64,000 bases of DNA from Lumbricus rubellus. Taxonomy: Eukaryota; Annelida; Clitellata; Crassiclitellata; Lumbricidae. Shown here piece after piece: positions 42,235 through 53,537 of the stretch (position 1 is the first letter of the stretch; the number at the start of each line of letters is the position of its first letter). The notes below the pieces were generated by a model. That model saw only the letters and a program-made list of their open reading frames with translations. It made no database searches and was not told the DNA's origin. Both the position numbers and the translations under genes were made by a program. Where the stretch lies: positions 60,710,116 to 60,774,115 of the forward strand of contig OX243811.1 of NCBI GenBank assembly GCA_945859605.1. Direction: 5' to 3'.

Positions 42235-42744
42235 TGTGATAACCTCCTTGTGATCACCTCCTCCTATCAGTCTCTTCGGAAGCTTCTTCGTATAAGTTCG
42301 TGGTAGCATAGGCCTATCCCTAGATAACTGTTTCATTAGCTAAATGGCTAGGTAAAGAATCTACAGACTTTCACTGTTTTGTAACCAACAACGACGACGT
42401 GTTTAAGTCTTCTTATTATACTCCAAAATCCGATGTAAAGTAAAACGATCAGCAACAACACAACAATGACTACACTTGCGTTATCATAACAACTACACGA
42501 CTACTACCTTCATCAGTCTACTCTATCGCAACTCAACAACAACTATTACAGCCTATCTCAACGGCTCTCAACACACAACACTCCTTCTTCACTTCCACTC
42601 CCTCCTTGTACACTCAACGTACGCTCGTCTAGACATCACGCGCTGTCCAGACAATCACCTGTCCAGACGCCGCGCGCCAATTTGCAGTTGGCCTACCTGC
42701 GTCGCTGTACGACAATCGTCGTGCACTGATTAAATTAGCTGACA
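42235..42744 (-). repeat. Element C 5' LTR
   Basis: 510 bp, equal in length to the 3' LTR with two visible substitutions. Followed on the plus strand by the target duplicate CATAC. Confidence 0.92.
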
Positions 42745-42822
42745 CATACATACATACATACATACATACATACATACATACATACATACATACATACATA
42801 GCCTACATACATACATACATAC
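42745..42822. repeat. (CATA)n microsatellite, right part
   Basis: Continuation of the array into which element C inserted, with one GCCTACATAC interruption. Confidence 0.95.
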
Positions 42823-43329
42823 AAACATACAGTTCTTTTTACCATTGTTGCTGATGTAGGCTACATGTCAGTCAACTCAAATCAGAAGATGAACAAAAGC
42901 TTAAACTTTAAGCGCATTGTTCCAAAAGTCTAAACGAAGAGGTAAAATTATAGATTTCATAGCATTGACGAAAAATCGCCAGGAAAAATCGAAGTAGGCC
43001 TACACAAGAAAAGGACTCTACTTCGCACTGACGCAACAATGTCTTAGAGAAATCATACAAGATTTGAAAATTTTAACAAAAAGAAAATTAGACGAATCAA
43101 CGTAGCATCGGCGGCGCGCCGACAAATTTTCGGCGGCGGACGCCGGCGCGCCGACCCAAAAAATTTGGCGGCGGCGCGGCGCGGCGCGACGGGTGCAGAG
43201 CTCTGGACCGTTCGATGAGAAGTTTGCAATTTTTTATGTTTATTTTATGCAGACAAACGCGCAGATAGCCGTTACGTTCAATGCAGCTACGAGTAGCCTA
43301 TGGCTGCCAGAGGAACGAGGGACAGACAG
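42823..43329. other. Spacer with GC-rich GGCGGCGCG tract
   Basis: AT-rich sequence followed at about 43,105-43,216 by a very GC-rich tract (ATCGGCGGCGCGCCGAC, GGCGGCGGACGCCGGCGCG) ending CAGAGCTCTGGACC. Similar to the tract at 28,720-28,860. Probably one end of a hAT-like repeat. No gene seen. Confidence 0.4.
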
Positions 43330-44364
43330 TGTAGCGAATTATTGCGCTATTATCAATTAAACTAATTTATTATCAATGTTAATACTTAATTATAGGTAAG
43401 AGTTAAGATAGAGTAATTATTGGCGTTGTTTAGTTATTTAATTTTAATCATTTGGCGAAAATGAGCAATATAACTTGAAATTATAAGTCACGTGATGTGG
43501 TAACTTAGCAACGCAACGTGACGTCATGACGTTGTCATGGTAATTATATCGAAATTGACGGTTAAAAGTAAATAAGCGAATCACGATGCTTGAAATGGAT
43601 TTAAAAATGAAAAGAGCAACGTCAGAGACAGTTTGAACAGAGAAGAGAAATTTCTGTGCTTAAACGTCAAGTGAGAGAGACGGATTGTAGAATCAATCGT
43701 CTCTAAAAGTTATATTTGGCGGCCAGGAAGAGAGTTGTTGGACGTGGTCAATAGAATATTGAAGCGTCGTGTGTGGACAATCGGGTGCGAGACAGAATTC
43801 TTCTGAAGAGATTCTGGTGGCTCGTTTTGGAACCTTTTTGTCAGGACGTGTGTGGTGGTTGTGTGTTTTGACGGTTGGTGGAAGAACGTTGAGACGTCGA
43901 GTATCACTTTGGGTGATCGGTGACTTGTGTGTGTTCGCTTGCATTGCGACGCATCACATTTATTTGAATTCAACGGCTAATGGTGGTGTTGTGAATCTAC
44001 ATAAACATTGGAGATGACTCGGTTCATCATAGACCGAATTCTTCGTCAGTGAAATTATTTTCATGCATCATATTCGAAGCACTGGGTTGCATATTCATCG
44101 AACTTCGAGCAAGACAGTTTACACAAGAAGCTGAACTTTATTCAGAAGAAACTCTCATCTGTCAAGATCAGATAAGCCTATTTAAAAACATAATAATTAT
44201 AAGTAATCAACGCCAAATAAGTTATTAGGTTACGGCATTGATGTATGTTGACTTTCTATTTTAAATATATATTTCATGATTAATATTGGTTCTCTTGTGC
44301 TATGATATTAAGAGTCCAGTAATTTTCTAACTCGAATTCACGGCCTAGTTAGATAACGGCTACA
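43330..44364 (+). repeat. Element F 5' LTR
   Basis: TGTAGCGAATTATTGCGC to ACGGCTACA. The primer-binding region TGGAAGGCCCGTCTCGGGG begins two bases after the LTR. Short ORFs inside are duplicated in the other LTR and are not genes. Confidence 0.92.
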
Positions 44365-44697
44365 TGTGGAAGGCCCGTCTCGGGGATGATTAGCAGTTTA
44401 AATTGTTGATATATTGACCATTACTGACAATTAATTTCAAGAGACTTTACCGATATAATGGAAATTTATTTAAACATTGTACGGCGTGAGTTAGCCTATG
44501 CGTAGGAGGCTTTACGTTAGGTGCGTTAAATTCTGATACCGCAGACTATATATATTAGTTGTGGCTAAGAGGCCACACTTGCGTGATAATTATTGTGGAA
44601 TAATTATTGGACATTAAATTGTAGGATTTGAAGATTTAATAGCGTATAGCTATTTGTGAATATTACCACTTAGCAAAAAGTAAGTGAGTAAGGGAAA

Positions 44698-47626
44698 ATG
44701 TCAAACGCAGATTTAAAGACGTGGCTTGACATGGGAAAACTGTTGCAGTACGAGGAAGAACAGTTGAAAGAGTTTGTCAAGGAAAGACAAGACGAACAGC
44801 GACGACAGAGAATTGAGGAGAGAGAAGAGAAGAAAGAAAGTGAAGCAAGAGCAGAGGCAGAGAAAAAAGCTCTTAGAGAAGAGGCAAAAGCTGCACGAGA
44901 AGAGGCAGAGAAAAAAGCTCTTAGAGAAGAGGCAGAGAAAAAAGCTCTTAGAGAAGAGGCACAAGCAGCCAGAGCGCAAGAATTAGAATTGGCGAGGATA
45001 GCTGACGCCAGACTTAAAAGAGAGGCGAATGATGCCAGACTTGAACGAGAGAGTCGAGCGAATGACGCCAGACTTGAAAGAGAGGCGAATAACGCTAGAC
45101 TTGAAAGAGAGGCGAATGACGCCAGGATTGAACGGGAGAGTCGAGCAAAGGAGGCAAAAGAAAATATGGACAGAGACCTGGAAATCAAAAGGCTCGAATG
45201 TGAAGTGAGAATGAAAGAGATAGATTCTAGGGATAATCAGAATAGAGGTGAAGCCACGTTCACGTTGGTTGGCGATGGTTCACACCAAGGAAACCATAAC
45301 CATAATAAGGGAATGAAGGATATCAAGTTCCCTATATTTAACGAAAATAAAGATTGCCTGGATGCGTATCTCTTAAGATTTGAAAGGACGTGCGCAGCAT
45401 GCGAAGTGGCAACAGAGAATTGGTCTCTGATGTTGGCTAAGCATCTTGAGGGAAAAGCGCTTGAAGTTTATCAAAGATTATCGACAGAGGAAACGCAGAG
45501 TTACGAGTGTTTGAAGAAACACTTGTTAAAGAGGTTTCAATTGACAGAGGGTGGATACCGCACCAAATTTAAGACGAGTAAAATGGAATCAGGTGAGACA
45601 CCGTCGAACTTTGTGCATAGGTTGAGGAGATATATGCAGCAGTGGTTACTTCAGGCGGGATTCGAGAAAACCTACGAAGGTATGGAGGGCCTGTTATTGA
45701 AGGATCAATTTTTTCTGACATGCAGCAATGAACTCAAGATGTTTATCAAGGAAAAAGGTAAGATGAGTTTAGAGGACACCTTGAATTGTGCGGAGTCATA
45801 TATCGAAGCACACCGATATAAGTATGCTGAGAGTAATCTGAGACCTCCAGGAAAATTCAGTAACGAAAGACCGAATGTGAAACCATTCGATGATAAATCT
45901 AGAGAGAGATTTAATGGAAACATGAATAGAGGGCGAGGAGAAATAAGACATAACAGAGACATGAACAATAGTGGGAATATGAACAGAGGGTTCAGTCGTG
46001 AAAGGGAACAGGCGGCTGAGCATAAGATAACTTGCTTCGCGTGCGGTAGAAACGGACACAAAGCGTATGATTGTATGCACAAACAAAAGGGAGTTGTTAA
46101 ACATACAGCAGCAGCTGTGCAAATCTATGAGAATAGAGCATACAGAATAGCGCAAGCAAATGAAATGTTGAAATTAGGCGAAGTTGCAAGGGACGTGGAA
46201 GATAAAGTCGAAGAAGGAAAGAATGAATTACCAATACAGATGGCAGCAAGTACTATGATTAAAGAAAGGAGAGATGACTACAGTGACTTAGAGAATAGAA
46301 ATGAAGGTCAGATAAAGGTGAATGGAGTGAGTACCAGTTGTTTGTATGACTCGGGATCGAGTACATGCATTATAAAGAGATCACTAGTCGATGACAGCGA
46401 TTTCACGGGAGGAGAAACGCAATGTGTACTAGTCGATGGGACATTGAGAAATTTTCCGACAGCAAGGATCAACATTGAAAGCGAATATTTTACCGGGAAC
46501 GTTGAAGCGATGGTGATGAAGGAACCGGTGAAACCAGTAATTATCGGTCGGATAAACGGTTTAAAATATCTAGTAGTAAATGACACTACAGATAACATGA
46601 TTAAATGTGATCAGAATAATAAAGAAGATACCGAGAATAAAGATGAGAGATCGGAAAGGATTGAGAATAAAAGAATAATTGAGAAATCCTTGAGCGTGGA
46701 ATCACAAGGACAAAGAGTTAAAAAGAAAGTTCGTTTTGTGTGTGACGTCACGAACGAATTAAGTGATGATGTAATGGATGACGTCGTAGAGAGTGATGAC
46801 GTACGACAAATGACAGCAGCAGTGGAAACCAGAGCGGAGTCTAAGAAAGTAACTAGATATAAACCGCTGAAAGTCACTGAGATGCCGAATTTGAATATAA
46901 CGACGAAGGAAGTCCAAGAATTACAAAGGAAAGATGAAACTTTGAAGAAAATTTGGAACAAAGCAATAGATTGGAGTGATGATGACAGTGTAACAGAAGA
47001 AGTTCTTTACGTGAAGAAGAACGGACTGTTGTATAGAAGATTCAAGGAGAAATCGAAAGATGATGCAAAGTGGCAGTTAAGGGTCCCGAAAGAACTTAGA
47101 GATAAAGTATTAGCAGTGGCCCATAACTCGCTATTGTCAGCACATCTGGGTATGAGGAAAACCCATGATAAGATTGTGAATGAATTTCATTGGCCATCGA
47201 TAGGACCAGATATTAGAAGGTATGTCCTGAGTTGTGATATATGCCAAAAGTCGGTGGACAAAAAGGTGAATTACAGGGCACCGATGGGACATCTTCCGGT
47301 ACTAGATGTACCATTCAAACATGTCTGTGTAGACATTATCCGAGTGATAGAGCTGATGTCATCAAGGGGCTATCGTTATATATTAACGATAATTGATTTG
47401 AGTACCAGATACCCAGAAGCGATTCCGCTTAAAGGTATAACTACAGAGGAGGTGGCTGAAGCCTTGTTCAACTTTTATTGTCGTATGGGGGTACCTCAGA
47501 AAATCCATACTGACAGAGGAAGCCAATTCACTTCAGAATTGATGGCTGAAGTTAACAAGATGTTGTTAATCAAGCATACTTTCACTAGTCCGTACCATGC
47601 TATGGGAAATGGTTGCGTGGAGAGAC
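44698..47626 (+). CDS. Element F gag, protease and most of integrase core
   Basis: ATG 44,698 (MSNADLKTWLDMGKLLQYEE) opens a long frame. Residues about 25-190 form a charged coiled coil with repeats (LREEAEKKA, LEREANDAR). A capsid-like region follows (KDIKFPIFNENKDCLDAYL to AESYIEAHR), then a zinc knuckle CFACGRNGHKAYDC (about 46,036). Protease is LYDSGSSTCI (about 46,347). Integrase has HLGMRKTHD, CDICQKS, the first D in VDIIRVIE, TDRGSQF and E in GCVERL, with 35 residues between the last two catalytic residues. At 47,627-47,630 the sequence TTAA begins a transposon insertion; the frame then stops at TGA 47,638. Without that insertion the reading phase continues at 49,330. Confidence 0.9.
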
Positions 47627-47630
47627 TTAA

Positions 47631-49325
47631 CCTTTATTGACCCAACGTTCCCAAAGTGGAACATATTATTAAAAAATTTGCAGGGACGGTAAAACCTTCT
47701 GTAAATAATCTTATTGATATTCATTTATTTAGCCAATGATGAGTGCATGTTTATTTACTTTTGTTTCAAGTCTGTTGCTGCTAATAAAATAGTTATTTTG
47801 ATGCAAATTTGGCAAAAAATGACATTTTTGCTAAACATATTGAAAATTACATTTTGGAAGAAATGCATGAAAAGTAATTGCTTTTATGGTACATTTGGGT
47901 TGATCTGTGTCTATTCTGCCTGGGTATGGTCAATTTTTTTAATGGTAGTGCTCTACGAATGAGCAACACAGCTGATTTTAGGTATATTCCACTTTGGGAA
48001 CGTTGAGTCACTCTCGCTAGTTGAATCAATATTTTTACGTTCTATTGAAATTTGCCCTGCTCGCTCCAAAATTTAGCCTACGTTGATTGTAGTTTTCATT
48101 ATAATAATGAATATGAATATTATTATTATTATTATTTGTAGTACAATGTAGTATTAGTTGGTACATTATTATTGTTTTAGGCCTATTTTCATTATTTTAT
48201 TATATAGTAGGCCTACTGGTTTGTTTCGGGATTTGAGCAGCTTGAAAGGTGTTTTAGGCTTTCCTGCAGCATGATGTTTTCAACATAATTAGCCTATATA
48301 ATTACTCCGTTTTCCCGCAGGGTGGGTTGTGTGGGACACGGTATGGCGGGATGGGGTGAGGATTGTGGGATGGAGCCGGGGTAGGGTGGGGTGCGGTGAG
48401 ACCAAAGGTGAAAACCAAGTGAGACATTAGCTTTTGCTATGAAATTCATGTGTTGAACCTTTCGTGGAGTGGGGGCATGGAAGGGTGGGAGATGGGGTGG
48501 GTAGGCCTGAGTTAGAGTGGTGATGGGTGGGGTCGGACGGTTGGGGTATGGGGCTGTAGTTTGCCGGGTGGGGTCAAAGTGGGAAGGAACGGTCAATGTG
48601 GAAAACAAAGTAAAAAATTGTTTTCATGAATTTCATATTTTGGGAATTTTAAGAGGTGGGTCGGAGGGGGGGTGGAAATGGGGTGAAGTGGGCCTGAGTT
48701 GGGTGGGGATGGGTTAGGGATGGGCGGTTGGAGTATGTGGTTGAAGTGGGCCGGGTGCGTTCGAAGTGAAGAGCAGATTTGAAACAAAAAATTACTCCAG
48801 ACAGGTGGGACTGTGCGGGGAAAAGTTTGGGGAAGGTGGAGTAGGGTTGGTTGGGGTGGGCTGGGGTCGGTGGGGACTGTTGTGGAACTTTTGTGGGATA
48901 CGGTCAGCGTAGTGGTTCGGTGGGACCGATATGAAAACAAATTGAAACATGATTTTTCATAAATTTCATATGTTAGGATTTTATGGAGTTTGGTGGGGTG
49001 GAAGGGTGGGGCGGAGTGGAATTTTGAGGATGGGGTGTGTAAAATATGGGGTGGAGGTGGGGTATTAACCTTTGTGATTCACAGCTTTTAAAAAATTGTA
49101 TAATATATGCATCATTTGAAAAATGTCATACTTTTACTAATGCTTGATGCCTATACTAGTCAAAGTGACCCAACGTTCCACTTTGGGAACATAATATATA
49201 TAATTTTATATGAGCAAAAAATAAATTATTTTTTGTACTAATTGTCTCTATCTAGGTGGTAAACTGTTTCATAACAAAATTCAGAAGTGATAGAATGACG
49301 ATTTCAATGTCTGGGATAATAAAGG
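47631..49325. mobile_element. piggyBac-like non-autonomous element (TTAA flanks) in element F integrase
   Basis: TTAA at 47,627-47,630 and 49,326-49,329 flank 1,695 bp. Ends are CCTTTATTGACCCAACG and, inverted, CCTTTATTATCCCAGAC. Just inside, CAACGTTCCCAAAGTGGAA recurs inverted (about 47,642, 47,985-48,007 and 49,168-49,190), a pattern seen in piggyBac-family subtermini. ORFs inside are short with no transposase. The inserted length plus the 4-bp duplication equals the frame offset between the two parts of the integrase ORF, so a clean excision would leave the host ORF in phase at this point. Confidence 0.85.
48300..49080. repeat. G-rich degenerate minisatellite, about 185-bp period
   Basis: About four diverged units. 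Each combines a G-run block (GGGTGGGGTGCGG, GATGGGGTGGG) with an AT block resembling CATGAATTTCATATTTTGG and AAAACAAA. The plus strand has many GGG runs able to form quadruplexes. Lies in the piggyBac-like element. Confidence 0.65.
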
Positions 49326-49329
49326 TTAA

Positions 49330-50250
49330 TGGGACAATCAAAGCAACGTTGAGAAAGTTGATAGGTGAACAGGTCAAGGAATGGGATAGATACTTGGCAC
49401 CTTTGTTGTTCGCGTTACGTGATACTGTACATGAAAGTCACGGGTTCACACCCTTTGAATTAATCTTTGGAAGGTCATGTAGGGGACCGATACAGATATT
49501 AAAGGAACTTTGGATAAATGAGAAAGTGGAAGATGAAGTAAAAGATGTTTATTCATACATGACCGATTTGAGAGAAAGAATAGAAGAAACATGTGACATG
49601 GCACAGAAGGCCATACATAAAGCCATTGACAAGAATAAGAAGTATTATGATAAGAAGGCACGTTACAGAGAGTTGGATGTAGGAGATAAGGTTTTATTGC
49701 TGTTACCCAGTTGTAACAATAAAATGCTTGTTAAATGGCAGGGATCATATGTGGTGAGAGGTAAAATAGGAGATTATGATTACAAAGTGGAAATTGAGGG
49801 TGGAAAACTCAAAACGTACCACATCAATATACTGAAGAAGTATTATGAAAGAAATGAAGGAGAGGATGATGTAGAAACGTCAGCGTACATATCGGCGATA
49901 GTACATGATGGTAAAGATGGTGAAGATGAAGAGGAAGAAATATTGAGTTTATATGTAAGCAAACAAACAGAAACTTACAAAGATGTGGATATCAATCCTA
50001 AATTGGAAGAAAAACAGAAAAGAGAATTAGAGAGGCTATTGAGAGAGTATGAAGATATATTCAGTGATAAACCAGGAAGGACAGATATGGTTAAGCACGA
50101 GATTCATCTGACGAGTGATGAACCAATTCGGTTGCGGGCGTATCCAACGCCATATCATCTTCAAGCGGAGATAAATAAAGAATTAGAGACAATGTTGGAG
50201 AATGGAATTATAGAAAGATCGGAAGCAGCGTATGCAGGCAGCGCCACTTG
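49330..50250 (+). pseudogene. Element F integrase C-terminal region and start of RT
   Basis: Resumes integrase with GTIKATLRKLIGEQVKEWDR, LRDTVHESHGFTPFELIFG and a GPI-like stretch, then a C-terminal segment with KWQGSYVVRGKIGDYDYKV. Next come DIFSDKPGRTDMVKHEIHLT and YHLQAEINKELE, which introduce RT. At about 50,240 one extra base shifts the frame; the RT text (PLVVVKKADGS) continues in the next frame. Confidence 0.85.
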
Positions 50251-51384
50251 TAGTTGTTAAGAAGGCAGATGGAAGTAACAGACTTTGCTGTAATTATAAA
50301 CAACTCAACAAAGTGACAGTATTCGATCCAGAACCAATGATGTCGAATGAGGATATTTTTTAATAAACTCAGTGGAAGCAAAGTATATAGTAAGTTCGAC
50401 TTCTGCAAAGGGTATTGGCAGATACCAATGAGTAAAGAATCGAAAGACTTAACTACGTTTATCTGTGCAAGTGGATTGTATAGATTTAATGTGCTACCGT
50501 TTGGACTGGTCAATAGTGCGTCCAGTTACAATAGATTGATACGGAAAATATTATATGGAACTGAGGACTTGGAGAGCTATGTGGATGATATACTTGCTCA
50601 TACAAGAGGATGGGATGAACATATGAAGACGTTACGAGAGTTTTTCATGGGAGTAAGAAAGGCTCATTTGACATTAAAGCCTAAGAAGTGTTCATTGGGA
50701 TATGGCAGAATAGATTTTCTAGGCCATACATTGGACAACGACGATATAAGTCCAAAGGGAAAATCTGTTGATAAGATTGTGGACATGCCACAACCAAAAC
50801 CAAAGAGACAAGTGAGAAGTTTCATAGGAGCAATAAATTATTATCGAAAATTTATTCCTCACTGTGCGGAACTAATGGCACCGTTGAGTGACTTAACCAA
50901 GAAGTCAGCTCCTAATAATGTTGAATGGAACCAGGAATTAGGTGAAAGTTTTAAGCAGTTGAAAGAAGCACTTGCCAAGACACCAATCCTTAGGTTACCA
51001 GATCTCGAGAAGGAATTCATTATACAGACAGATGCATCAAGAAAAAGAATAGGTTGTGTTCTTATTCAGCAGTATGAAGGAACAAACCATCCAATTGCAT
51101 ATGCTAGTAGAAAACTATTGGAAAGAGAGATGCGATACTCAGTAGAAGAGAGGGAATGTTTAGCCATAATGTGGGGAATCAGTAGATTTGATCGATACTT
51201 GTGTGGAAGAGAGTTTGTGATCGAGACTGACCACTGTGGACTACAATACATGAAAGAAGGAAGAAGGAAGAATGCAAGAGTGATGAGGTGGAGTCTTGCC
51301 CTTCAAAATTATTGCTTTACAATTCGATACATTAAGGGAAGCAGTAATGTAATTTCTGATTATCTGAGTAGAGGTTTGACCTAG
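50250..51384 (+). pseudogene. Element F reverse transcriptase and RNase H
   Basis: The frame from 50,250 reads PLVVVKKADGSNRLCCNYKQ up to about 50,360, where a T6 run holds a second extra base. A third frame then carries KVYSKFDFCKGYWQIPM, LPFGLVNSASSYNRLI and the catalytic YVDD (about 50,577), followed by FLGHTL and RNase H with QTDASRKRIG, EERECLAIMWG and ETDHCGLQY, ending SNVISDYLSRGLT with TAG about 51,384. Both frameshifts are single-base and both are in RT, in an element with nearly identical LTRs. Confidence 0.88.
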
Positions 51385-51548
51385 TACTTAAGTAAGTCAA
51401 TAGTAAGTACTGATTAGATTATAATAAATATAATTAGATATGTTGTGTTGTTTTGTAAAGTAGAGTAAGGAAGTTGATGAAAAATTAGTGAATAGATAAT
51501 TAGGTACGTTGTTAAAGCCTGATTACAGACTTTCGAAGGAGGGGTATT
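51385..51548 (+). other. Element F 3' untranslated region with polypurine tract
   Basis: Short AT-rich tail. The purine tract GAAGGAGGGG ends at about 51,544, just before the LTR start TGTAGC at 51,549. Confidence 0.7.
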
Positions 51549-52577
51549 TGTAGCAAATTATTGCGCTATTATCAATTAAACTAATTTATTATCAATGTTA
51601 ATACTTAATTATAGGTAAGAGTTAAGATAGAGTAATTATTGGCGTTGTTTAGTTATTTAATCATTTGGCGAAAATGAGCAATATAACTTGAAATTATAAG
51701 TCACGTGATGTGGTAACTTAGCAACGCAACGTGACGTCATGACGTTGTCATGGTAATTATATCGAAATTGACGGTTAAAAGTAAATAAGCGAATCACGAT
51801 GCTTGAAATGGATTTAAAAATGAAAAGAGCAACGTCAGAGACAGTTTGAACAGAGAAGAGAAATTGCTGTGCTTAAACGTCAAGTGAGAGAGACGGATTG
51901 TAGAATCAATCGTCTCTAAAAGTTATATTTGGCGGCCAGGAAGAGAGTTGTTGGACGTGGTCAATAGAATATTGAAGCGTCGTGTGTGGACAATCGGGTG
52001 CGAGACAGAATTCTTCTGAAGAGATTCTGGTGGCTCGTTTTGGAACCTTTTTGTCAGGACGTGTGTGGTGGTTGTGTGTTTTGACGGTTGGTGGAAGAAC
52101 GTTGAGACGTCGAGTATCACTTTGGGTGATCGGTGACTTGTGTGTGTTCGCTTGCATTGCGACGCATCACATTTATTTGAATTCAACGGCTAATGGTGGT
52201 GTTGTGAATCTACATAAACATTGGAGATGACTCGGTTCATCATAGACCGAATTCTTCGTCAGTGAAATTATTTTCATGCATCATATTCGAAGCACTGGGT
52301 TGCATATTCATCGAACTTCGAGCAAGACAGTTTACACAAGAAGCTGAACTTTATTCAGAAGAAACTCTCATCTGTCAAGATCAGATAAGCCTATTTAAAA
52401 ACATAATAATTATAAGTAATCAACGCCAAATAAGTTATTAGGTTACGGCATTGATGTATGTTGACTTTCTATTTTAAATATATATTTCATGATTAATATT
52501 GGTTCTCTTGTGCTATGATATTAAGAGTCCAGTAATTTTCTAACTCGAATTTACGGCCTAGTTAGATAACGGCTACA
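51549..52577 (+). repeat. Element F 3' LTR
   Basis: 1,029 bp. Matches the 5' LTR except a 6-bp gap (TTTTAA region) and single changes such as TGTAGCA/TGTAGCG and AATTTACGG/AATTCACGG. Followed by GACAG. Confidence 0.92.
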
Positions 52578-53428
52578 GACAGACACTCTGAGTATACCCG
52601 GCAGTCGATCGATTTTCTCGATCGTAGGCCTAACTCCCTCCTTCTCTTTCAAATACCTCTTTGTCAAATGAACTTGGTAGTGCTTCAACAATTGTGTTCA
52701 ATGTGCCCACCCCCAGTGCCAAAATTTCTTTTGTGTCTCTTTGCAAAGTTCTTGATGGACCAATTGATTAATCTAACAGATACCTTATTTACCAGTTTCA
52801 TTGTCATCTTGGTAAGTGACTTTTCAGTGCCCTGCAGCTACGCTGGTGCCCTGTTTCTTTTTAAAGTATTAACCCATTAGTGCCTAGCGTCCCCAAAAAT
52901 GGAAGACCACTTCAAAAATTCACATAAAATTAAATATGCATTGAAGATGGAATTTAACGTTATAGCCGTCATGCCAACAGGTTGGTAAAGTGATTCTATC
53001 AAAAAATGCCCACCAAAAAATTTGTTTCGACTGAAAATTGTGTTTTTAATCATGCCATTGACCTATTTTAGCAAATGTAAACATTGCAAACTTTCCGCTT
53101 CTGATTAAAAAAACTTTTGTGTGCATTTCTACAAATCTGGCTTTGGTTTCACAAACGTTGGTATATACTATTACATAAATAATTATATCGAAATAATTTT
53201 AATAAAATAGAACATATGCATTTTATCACTGAAGTACTGTCCCATTTTTGAGGACGCAAGGCACGAATGGGTATGTGAAGTTCAATACACGCAGTTTTGC
53301 ATCTTGTAAGACATTTTAGTCGAATATTTTTGAAAAGAAGTATAAAATGCAGTTTGTAGGCAGAAGTATCTATCACTCGCAGTGAGACTTAGCATTATAA
53401 GATGTTATTTGACTCCAAAATTAAATTT

Positions 53429-53537
53429 TACATATAATTATGCATAGGCCTGCTGTAGCCTACAGTTGAAGTTGTCAATAAATTTTATTGACAACTTCAA
53501 CTGTAGGCTACAGCAGGCCTATGCATAATTATATGTA
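53429..53537. repeat. Perfect 109-bp palindrome (54-bp arms, 1-nt spacer)
   Basis: Every base from 53,429 to 53,482 pairs with its partner from 53,537 back to 53,484 around the centre 53,483, with no mismatch. The arm contains ATTATGCATAGGCCTGC and AGTTGAAGTTGTCAATAAA. It can form a cruciform in DNA or a long hairpin in RNA. Outside it the symmetry ends. Confidence 0.95.

Larger units (their letters stand above)
36521..42744 (-). mobile_element. Element C: very young Gmr1-like LTR retrotransposon lacking integrase
   Basis: Two 510-bp LTRs (36,521-37,030 and 42,235-42,744) differ at two positions I can see. CATAC flanks both sides (36,516-36,520 and 42,745-42,749), the duplicated target in a CATA array. 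Transcription is right to left. The interior has a leader, one long ORF and a polypurine tract (AAAAGAAAGGAAGGAGG on the minus strand, about 37,034-37,055). Homology with element D shows the same family but with a 741-bp in-frame deletion that removes integrase. Confidence 0.93.
43330..52577 (+). mobile_element. Element F: young Gmr1-like LTR retrotransposon with a piggyBac-like insertion
   Basis: LTRs 43,330-44,364 (1,035 bp) and 51,549-52,577 (1,029 bp) differ by one 6-bp indel and about three substitutions. GACAG flanks both sides (43,325-43,329 and 52,578-52,582). The order of domains is gag, protease, integrase, RT, RNase H: gypsy-type enzymes in a copia-like order. A 1,695-bp TTAA-flanked element breaks the integrase region, and two single-base insertions break RT. 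Confidence 0.93.

Noticed and set aside
43693..44017. ORFs repeated at 43.7-44.0 and 51.9-52.2 kb
   Set aside because: They lie in the two LTRs of element F, overlap on both strands and show no domain.
48294..48940. Pro/Thr/His-rich minus-strand ORFs
   Set aside because: Reading of the G-rich minisatellite.
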